Source: Nitrospirota bacterium (GTDB lineage: Bacteria > Nitrospirota > Nitrospiria > JACQCE01). Taken from it: a DNA stretch of 37,116 nt. The translations under genes and the position numbers were made by a program. The notes beneath the pieces are model-generated. The model was given only the letters and a program-made list of their open reading frames with translations, did no database searches and was not told where the DNA came from. The stretch spans positions 1-37,116 of the forward strand of contig JACQCE010000001.1 of the NCBI GenBank assembly GCA_016201765.1, read 5' to 3'. Shown piece after piece: positions 31,106-37,116 of the stretch (within the stretch, counting starts at the first letter, position 1; the number at the start of each line of letters is the position of its first letter).

Positions 31106-31596
31106 TGAAACGACTCCTTGGAATATTGGCGGCCGGCCTGGTCAGCGCATCAGTATTTTGGGGATGCGGGACTGATGCGGGCTTTGAAGCGGTGGTGATC
31201 ATCGAGCAGAGCCCTCCCAGTGTCAGTTCGTCACCGGACACCGACCTCGGGATGATCGGTCCCGTGCAAATCCTGGTGCAGAAATCTGGAACCGATGACA
31301 CGCCCGTCCCTAATGCGAATATCAAGATTTTTGGAGGAGGGGCATCGGTTGCACCCTATTTCAATGGGACGGATTCCGGGTATATCTGGAAAGATTATGG
31401 TGCGACGCAGTTGGCGGGTGACGGCTTTGAATGGGATACTAGGACCGACGACCAGGGCGCCGTGACAGTGTTTTTGGTTGGACACACGTTTCTATGTCCT
31501 GGGACGGATGACATCAACGGCGGGATGGGCATTTCAGCCGTTATATCGGCGTCGGCCAACTCGTTTGATGTCCCGGTGACCATCAAGTGTTCCTGA
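31105..31596 (+). CDS. Putative lipoprotein, possibly with an Ig-like (Big_1-type) fold
   Basis: MKRLLGILAAGLVSASVFWGCG lipobox-like; PVPNANIKIFGGG...TDDQGAVTVFLVG pattern; TAATG overlap with the aroK stop. Confidence 0.75.
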   Translation: MKRLLGILAAGLVSASVFWGCGTDAGFEAVVIIEQSPPSVSSSPDTDLGMIGPVQILVQKSGTDDTPVPNANIKIFGGGASVAPYFNGTDSGYIWKDYGATQLAGDGFEWDTRTDDQGAVTVFLVGHTFLCPGTDDINGGMGISAVISASANSFDVPVTIKCS

Positions 31597-31613
31597 TGAC
31601 TGCCACGGGGTGT

Positions 31614-31627
31614 GCCGGCCGGCCGGC
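31614..31627 (+). repeat. 14-bp perfect GC palindrome (GCCGGCCGGCCGGC)
   Basis: Read directly between the lipoprotein gene and aroB. Confidence 0.9.
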
Positions 31628-31704
31628 CCCACTCCGGTGTGTCATGGGATGCCGCCGATCAGTACGCTGATTGTCCGGTGATGCACCGCCGACGTCCATA
31701 AGCC

Positions 31705-32802
31705 TTGCCTACTCTTTCCGTCCGATTGTCCGACCGCGCCTACCCGATCGTCATTGGGCGTCACTGCCTGCCCCGGCTGGGGCGGCTGTTGAAGTCATTG
31801 GCTGCGGTTCGACGGATCGTGATCGTATCGGCGCCGCCCGTGTATCGACGGTACGGCCGCGCGATTCTTGCCTCGCTCAATGCGTCGGGATTTGAAGCCC
31901 GTGTGGTGACCGTTCCGGATGGCGAACGAGCCAAATCGCTCCGGTGGCTCTCGTATCTGTATGACCGCCTGGTCGAGGCCAGGTGCGACCGTGATGTCAC
32001 GGTGATTGCGCTGGGGGGGGGCGTCATCGGGGATCTGGCCGGTTTTGCCGCTTCGACCTATCTGCGCGGGGTGCGCGTCGTCCAGGTGCCCACCACGCTT
32101 GTGGCCCAGGTGGATGCCAGCATCGGCGGGAAAACCGCCGTCAATCATCCGAACGGGAAAAATTTGATTGGCACCTTCCACCAGCCGGCGCTTGTGCTGG
32201 CCGATGTGGCTGTGCTTCGAACGCTGCCCACGCGCGATCTGGTCGGGGGTCTGGCCGAGGTGGTGAAATACGGCGTCATTGCCGATCCGGCATTGTTTCA
32301 GTATCTGGAGCGCCATGCCCCGCGGTTGCTGGCCTGCGACCTGGCGGCGTTGGAGCGGATCGTGGTGCGTTCCGCCGCCATCAAAGCCGATGTGGTCGGT
32401 CGTGATGAGCGGGAAGGGGGGCTTCGGCGGATCCTCAATTACGGCCACACCCTGGGTCATGCCGTGGAGACGGTGACGGGATACCGCCGCGTTCACCACG
32501 GGGAGGCGATTGCCATCGGCATGGCTTTCGCGGCCCGGCTGGGCGTGCGGCTTGGGTTGTGCGGATGGAACTTGGTGGAGCGCCAGGATGGGTTGTTGCG
32601 CCGGATCGGGCTTCCCGCGCGGCTTCCCCAGGGGATTTCCACGAGCGGGTTGATGTCATCCATGGCTCATGACAAGAAAGTCAGGGGCGGCCGGTTGCAT
32701 TTTGTGCTGCCCCGGCGTGTAGGCGCCGTGGTGGTCAGGGCGGTCGATACCGCAGAAGTCCGGAGGGCACTGACGGCGTTTGCCGCCGACCGGCCTGGGT
32801 AG
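31705..32802 (+). CDS. aroB: 3-dehydroquinate synthase (TTG start, uncertain)
   Basis: VTVIALGGGVIGDLAGFAASTYLRGVRVVQVPTTLVAQVDASIGGKTAVNHPNGKNLIGTFHQP; RRILNYGHTLGHAVE...HHGEAIAIGM. Confidence 0.97.
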   Translation: MPTLSVRLSDRAYPIVIGRHCLPRLGRLLKSLAAVRRIVIVSAPPVYRRYGRAILASLNASGFEARVVTVPDGERAKSLRWLSYLYDRLVEARCDRDVTVIALGGGVIGDLAGFAASTYLRGVRVVQVPTTLVAQVDASIGGKTAVNHPNGKNLIGTFHQPALVLADVAVLRTLPTRDLVGGLAEVVKYGVIADPALFQYLERHAPRLLACDLAALERIVVRSAAIKADVVGRDEREGGLRRILNYGHTLGHAVETVTGYRRVHHGEAIAIGMAFAARLGVRLGLCGWNLVERQDGLLRRIGLPARLPQGISTSGLMSSMAHDKKVRGGRLHFVLPRRVGAVVVRAVDTAEVRRALTAFAADRPG

Positions 32803-32938
32803 TGGGCCAGTTTCACCGCAATATGGCGCAAAAATAGGGACACGTCCTAATTTCTCCGTTCTACGTGCGGTAACCAACGAAATTAGGACGTATCCCCATT
32901 TTTGCCATGGGTTGCCGTCATCAAACTGACCCACTACC
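32798..32938 (+). mobile_element. REP/MITE-like long imperfect inverted repeat without a transposase
   Basis: Left arm GGTAGTGGGCCAGTTT...GGCGCAAAAATAGGGACACGTCCTAATTTC (to 32854); right arm GAAATTAGGACGTATCCCCATTTTTGCC...AAACTGACCCACTACC (from 32879). Confidence 0.75.
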
Positions 32939-33012
32939 GACCGGGTGCTGCGCTAGCTATCAGCTTTTGTTCTGTGCTATCTTTCCGCATTGAACCAACG
33001 TCGTCGCCACCC

Positions 33013-34254
33013 ATGCCGGCACACCTCAACCTGAAACAGCAGCTTCGCCGCAAGATCGGAGAGGTCGAACTGCTTCACCGGTTGAGCGAAACCGTCAGCA
33101 GCACGCTCGATCTGGATGCGATTCTCCGCCATCTGGCGGACATGGTGGCGGACGTGACCCGCGCGGACGCCTGCCTCCTCTATCTGCTGGACAGCGCGAA
33201 AGGGGAGCTGGTGCTCCGGGCGTCGAAAAACCGCCATCCGAAATTGATCGGCCGCATCACCCTGGAAATGGGAGAGGGCATCACCGGCTGGGTGGCCAAG
33301 GAGCGGACCCCCGTGAAGATCGCCCGTCATGCCAGCGACGACCCCAGGTTCAAGTTTTTTCACAACCTTCCCGAAGACCGGTATCAGGCCTTTTTGTCGA
33401 CGCCCATGATCCATCACGGGCGCGTGGTCGGCGTCATCAATGTCCAGCACAAGCGGCCGCACCAGCACACGCCCGATGAGGTGGCGCTGATCGAGACGAT
33501 CGCCCGCCACGCAGGCGCTGCGATCGAGAACGCCCGGTTGTTCGCCTCGATGAAGGAAAAGGCCAGGCAGGTTGAGATGCTCTCCCAGGTCAGCCAGACG
33601 ATCGCGTCAAACCGCTATCTCGAGGAAATTCTTCAACTGATCGTGACCATGACGGCGCAGGTGATGGGCTCCGCCATCTGCGCGATCATGCTGGTCGATG
33701 ACGACCGCCAGCAGCTGTCGATCAAGGCGACCCAGAGCCTCAGCGACGCCTATCGCAACAAGCCGCCGCTTCGCATCGGCGAGAGCATCAGCGGCCGGGC
33801 CGTCAAGGAGCGCCGGCCGCTTGCCGTCCTGGACGTGACCCGGGAGCCCGGCTACATGTATCCTGACGTCGCCAGGAAAGAGGGGCTGTGCTCGCTGCTC
33901 TCCGTGCCGATGATGATGAAGGATCGCGTCATTGGCGTCATCAACAGTTACACCTCCCAGCCGCATCCCTTTGCGCCCGAAGAGATTCAAGTTTTGTCGG
34001 CCGTGGCCAATCAGGCCGCCGTGGCGATCGAACATACCCGGCTGATGGAGCGTTCGCTCGCCATGCAGGAGGCCCTCGAGAGCCGCAAGCTGGTTGAGCG
34101 GGCCAAGGGGATGTTGATGCGCCAGCGGGGGATTTCTGAAGAGCTGGCGTTTCAATTGCTGCAGCGCCAGAGCATGAACAGCCGCAAGAGCATGCGAGAA
34201 GTCGCCGAGGCGGTTTTGCTGGCGACCTCATTACACGACTCCGACCGCCGCTAG
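33013..34254 (+). CDS. GAF-GAF-ANTAR domain regulator (predicted RNA-binding antiterminator); start uncertain
   Basis: LHRLSETVSSTLDLDAILRHLADMVADVTRADACLLYLL (GAF1); LSQVSQTIASNRYLEEILQLIVTMTAQVMGSAICAIMLVDDD (GAF2); KLVERAKGMLMRQRGISEELAFQLLQRQSMNSRKSMREVAEAVL (ANTAR). Confidence 0.9.
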   Translation: MPAHLNLKQQLRRKIGEVELLHRLSETVSSTLDLDAILRHLADMVADVTRADACLLYLLDSAKGELVLRASKNRHPKLIGRITLEMGEGITGWVAKERTPVKIARHASDDPRFKFFHNLPEDRYQAFLSTPMIHHGRVVGVINVQHKRPHQHTPDEVALIETIARHAGAAIENARLFASMKEKARQVEMLSQVSQTIASNRYLEEILQLIVTMTAQVMGSAICAIMLVDDDRQQLSIKATQSLSDAYRNKPPLRIGESISGRAVKERRPLAVLDVTREPGYMYPDVARKEGLCSLLSVPMMMKDRVIGVINSYTSQPHPFAPEEIQVLSAVANQAAVAIEHTRLMERSLAMQEALESRKLVERAKGMLMRQRGISEELAFQLLQRQSMNSRKSMREVAEAVLLATSLHDSDRR

Positions 34255-34316
34255 TCCCCGCTCGTTTCCTCTTATTACATGTTCCCCCCCTTGTTGCGCC
34301 CTCCCCCCCGTATTGT

Positions 34317-34335
34317 GGGCACGGTCTGTGTACCC
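34317..34335 (+). promoter_or_regulatory. Imperfect dyad GGGCAC-N7-GTACCC, candidate activator-binding site
   Basis: Dyad symmetry about 140 bp upstream of the sigma-54 element; typical enhancer distance. Confidence 0.3.
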
Positions 34336-34460
34336 GCTTCCATAGCTGTGAAAATGGCTACCCCTTTTTAAATCTCCCACATCGCTGGTTGATGAGGGGT
34401 GAAATTACATAACTATTTGAGAATACATATTATTTCAATGATTGTTGCTGCGTCGCCGTC

Positions 34461-34476
34461 TGGCACTCAAGTTGCA
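34461..34476 (+). promoter_or_regulatory. Sigma-54 (-24/-12) promoter upstream of the minor pilin operon
   Basis: TGGCAC-TCAAG-TTGCA: matches TGGCAC-N5-TTGCA with GG-N10-GC spacing; ATG of the first pilin 29 nt downstream. Confidence 0.85.
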
Positions 34477-34504
34477 CCCCATTCAGGCAGAGGACAGAGA
34501 AACC

Positions 34505-35053
34505 ATGAAACAACGACGATCGGATAAAAAGGGATTTACGCTCATGGAAGTTGCCATCACGGTTGGTATCGCGGCGGTGGTGACGGCCCTGGCGATTCCG
34601 ACCTTTCGCACCAGCTTCGCTCATTACAGTCTGACGGGAGCCGGCAGAAATCTTCTGGCCGACCTTCGGCTGGCCCAGGGACTGGCGGTCAAGGAAAATA
34701 CGGCTTATCAACTGTTTTTTGACCCGTTGAATTCCACGTATCAGATCGAGAAATGTCCGTGCAATCTGAACCCGGGCGGGGTGCATGGCACCGTGCAGCA
34801 AACCCAACGAGCGTTGAATGAATCGAACACCATCGGGCACGGCGCTCTCGATCTGGTTTCCGTTCAAGATACGTCGAGTGCAGATCGGCCGATCGTGCAA
34901 TTCGGCACCAATGGATTGGTGACCATTCCGACGACGGTGAATTTCCCTCTCACGGCCACGCTTCGGTCCAACGCCACCGGCGAGCAGATCCAGGTGAATG
35001 TCTGCCGGATGGGCAGGGTCTACGTGGTGTCGGCCGGCGATACGGGTTGTTGA
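34505..35053 (+). CDS. GspH/FimT-family prepilin-like protein
   Basis: Class III signal MKQRRSDKKG^FTLMEVAITVGIAAVVTALAIPTF. Confidence 0.92.
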   Translation: MKQRRSDKKGFTLMEVAITVGIAAVVTALAIPTFRTSFAHYSLTGAGRNLLADLRLAQGLAVKENTAYQLFFDPLNSTYQIEKCPCNLNPGGVHGTVQQTQRALNESNTIGHGALDLVSVQDTSSADRPIVQFGTNGLVTIPTTVNFPLTATLRSNATGEQIQVNVCRMGRVYVVSAGDTGC

Positions 35054-35067
35054 CGATGAGGAATGAG

Positions 35068-35538
35068 ATGAAGACGCAGGCGCACAGACAGAGACGAGGC
35101 CGGAACACCGGGATGGCCGGACAGGGAGGCTTCACGCTGCTGGAAGTGACGATCATGCTGCTGATCCTGGGGGCCGCCCTGGTCATGCTCTCCGGCGTGC
35201 AGACGACCTCCATCCGCAGTACCGGCATCGGATTCAGGCAATCGGTCGCCGTGTCGCTGATGGAACAACGGCTGGAGGAGCTGAGAGGCTTGACGTACAC
35301 CGACACGATCACCGACGCCGCGCTGACGGCTGGAGCTCATGCCGATGCCGATATCGTCATGCTCAATGGCGTCGATGTCACAGTGGTTCCCAATGCCCAC
35401 GGAATGACATATAGCCGGACCTACACCGTGGCGGACAATGACCCGACTGCGGACGTGAAACTCATCACCTATAACATGACCTGGAACGACGGCATCGCGC
35501 ACACGCTGACCATGGCCACCAGAGTGGGGAAAAACTGA
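35068..35538 (+). CDS. pilV: PilV-like minor prepilin
   Basis: GQGG^FTLLEVTIMLLILGAALVML; GAGGA 6 nt before ATG 35068; gene order FimT-PilV-PilW-PilX-PilY1. Confidence 0.85.
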   Translation: MKTQAHRQRRGRNTGMAGQGGFTLLEVTIMLLILGAALVMLSGVQTTSIRSTGIGFRQSVAVSLMEQRLEELRGLTYTDTITDAALTAGAHADADIVMLNGVDVTVVPNAHGMTYSRTYTVADNDPTADVKLITYNMTWNDGIAHTLTMATRVGKN

Positions 35539-35539
35539 G

Positions 35540-36379
35540 ATGGACCGCCGGGTCGAAACAGGCATGAGCCGCGCAGAGGGACGACGGGGGCTGACCCTGA
35601 TCGAAATGATGATCGCCCTGCTGTTGATGAGCTTTGTGATGATTTTCATTCAGGGCGTCTTTGTGACCCAGCGGAAAACGTACGTGGTGCAGGAGGACGT
35701 TTCTGACGCGCAGCAGGCGGTTCGGAACAGCCTGAGCCTGATCGAGCAGGACCTTCGATCGGCCGGTTATGGCATTCCTGCCGGATCGGGGACGCTGGCG
35801 ATTTCGGCCACGACGAACGGGAACCCCGATTCGCTCACCATGAACGTGGCGCAGGGTCCCACGACGTACCTGACGCTCACGCCCACCACGACCACGACCA
35901 TCACCGTGGCGGATGTCACCGGCTTTGCGGCGACCCAGTCCGTCACGATTCTGAACACCGTGTCACAGCAGGCGCTGGTGACGGGAACGATCGTCGCGGT
36001 CAATGCAGGCGCCAAGACACTTACGTTTGCCAATGGCACGATTCCCACGACCGTGAAACTGGGCGATCTGGTGGTCAGCAGCATCAATGTCATCAGCTAC
36101 AGTCTGGCTGGCACGAGCCTGACACGAACGGTCGACGCAACGCCGGAGGTGTTGACCAATCAAATCCAGAACCTGCAGTTTCGTTATGTCCTGGCCAACG
36201 GCACCGAGGTGGATGATCCCAGCGCATCGGGCGATCTGGCGAACATTCTCACTGTCCGGGTCACGCTGACGGCGCAGACGACCAGGCAGGCCTCAAGAGA
36301 CAGTTTCGGCAATCCCCTTGCCAGGCAATTGACCACCCTGGTCAGGGTGAAGAATCTGGCCATTCAAACCTCGACGTGA
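35540..36379 (+). CDS. pilW: PilW-like minor prepilin
   Basis: GRRG^LTLIEMMIALLLMSFVMIFIQGVF...DAQQAVRNSLSLIEQDLRSAGYGIP. Confidence 0.9.
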   Translation: MDRRVETGMSRAEGRRGLTLIEMMIALLLMSFVMIFIQGVFVTQRKTYVVQEDVSDAQQAVRNSLSLIEQDLRSAGYGIPAGSGTLAISATTNGNPDSLTMNVAQGPTTYLTLTPTTTTTITVADVTGFAATQSVTILNTVSQQALVTGTIVAVNAGAKTLTFANGTIPTTVKLGDLVVSSINVISYSLAGTSLTRTVDATPEVLTNQIQNLQFRYVLANGTEVDDPSASGDLANILTVRVTLTAQTTRQASRDSFGNPLARQLTTLVRVKNLAIQTST

Positions 36380-36389
36380 GGGAGCGGTT

Positions 36390-36890
36390 ATGACCACGCA
36401 CAGATCACGGAGACGACGGACGATGCCTGGGGTCTTGGGCCAGGAACGGGGCGCGGCCCTGGTCATGAGCCTCGTGATCATGCTGGTCCTGACCTTCCTG
36501 GGCATCATCGCCATGCTGACCTCCACGACGGAATTATCGCTCTCCGGCAATTATCGCCTGTCAAAGGAAGCCTACTACGCGGCCGACGGCGGGATGACCT
36601 ATGTCCTGAGGGACAAGCAATATTTTGCCCTGACCAATCCCACGACGCTGACCACGCCGAATTTCCCGGTCGGCGGCGTGGATTTGACGGTCAACGGGGC
36701 CTCGGCCAGCGGAACGGTGGAATTGCTGGCCTCCAACCAGGCAGCCCCGGATAATACGGGAAATGATGTGACGATCAACGGCCAGGTTCATGCAAATTAT
36801 TACAAGGTGACTTCACTGGGCAGTGGGAATCTCAACTCCCAGAGTCGTCAGATTGTGATCAAGGCGGAGCTGGTTCCCAGCGGGAACTAG
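36390..36890 (+). CDS. pilX: PilX-like minor pilin
   Basis: GQERGAALVMSLVIMLVLTFLGIIAMLTSTTELSLSGNYRLSKEAYYAADGGMTYVLRD. Confidence 0.9.
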   Translation: MTTHRSRRRRTMPGVLGQERGAALVMSLVIMLVLTFLGIIAMLTSTTELSLSGNYRLSKEAYYAADGGMTYVLRDKQYFALTNPTTLTTPNFPVGGVDLTVNGASASGTVELLASNQAAPDNTGNDVTINGQVHANYYKVTSLGSGNLNSQSRQIVIKAELVPSGN

Positions 36891-36917
36891 ACGCCGGCAG
36901 CGACAGGAGGATACGCC

Positions 36918-37116
36918 ATGGACAACCGGACACGGATGACGCGCATCGCGGCTCTTCTCCTTATGGCGGCCTGGCTGGCCTGGCCCGCCGTCGGCTCCGC
37001 AGACGACACCGAAATTTACGGATCGAGCAATGCCGAGATCAAGCCCAACGTGCTGATCATTTTCGACAACTCGGGCAGTATGAATGACACCATTCATACG
37101 GCGCATTATGACCCCG
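36918..37116 (+). CDS. pilY1: PilY1-like adhesin/assembly factor, N-terminal fragment (continues beyond window)
   Basis: Direct translation: MDNRTRMTRIAALLLMAAWLAWPAVGSADDTEIYGSSNAEIKPNVLIIFDNSGSMNDTIHTAHYDP; signal peptide plus DNSGSM MIDAS-type vWA motif; AGGAGG-like SD. Confidence 0.88.
   Translation, partial: MDNRTRMTRIAALLLMAAWLAWPAVGSADDTEIYGSSNAEIKPNVLIIFDNSGSMNDTIHTAHYDP

Noticed and set aside
34255-34460. ANTAR target RNA leader for the pilin operon
   Set aside because: The sigma-54 TSS would lie downstream of these hairpins and the loops do not clearly match the ANTAR hexaloop rule, so only a low-interest finding was kept.

Overview
The window reads as one contiguous stretch of a GC-rich bacterial chromosome. 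Gene order and protein character suggest a Nitrospirota-like organism, but this is inference. (1) 1-15660: the 3' end of tuf followed by a complete S10-spc-alpha ribosomal superoperon (rpsJ to rplQ, including secY, adk, map, infA, rpmJ and rpoA). (2) 15657-16196, minus strand: an exported BamC-like protein that converges tail-to-tail with rplQ. (3) 16501-23324: hflX, lptC, lptA, lptB, rpoN, rapZ and two uncharacterised genes. (4) 23598-29302: a small MerR-type HTH gene and pilMNOPQ. (5) 29319-32802: aroC, aroK, a lipoprotein gene and aroB. (6) 32798-32938: a REP/MITE-like inverted repeat covering the aroB stop codon. (7) 33013-34254: a GAF-GAF-ANTAR regulator. (8) 34505-end: a minor-pilin operon (fimT/gspH-like, pilV, pilW, pilX, start of pilY1) preceded by a perfect sigma-54 -24/-12 element. 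I see no wholly new defence, CRISPR or mobile system. The most interesting signals are regulatory: the sigma-54 minor-pilin promoter with rpoN in the same window, triple in-frame stops made by a 24-bp tandem repeat between hflX and lptC, leader ORFs before hflX and the HTH gene, the inverted repeat at aroB, an ATG-in-hairpin repeat at 22248, and the lack of any intergenic terminator after rplQ.
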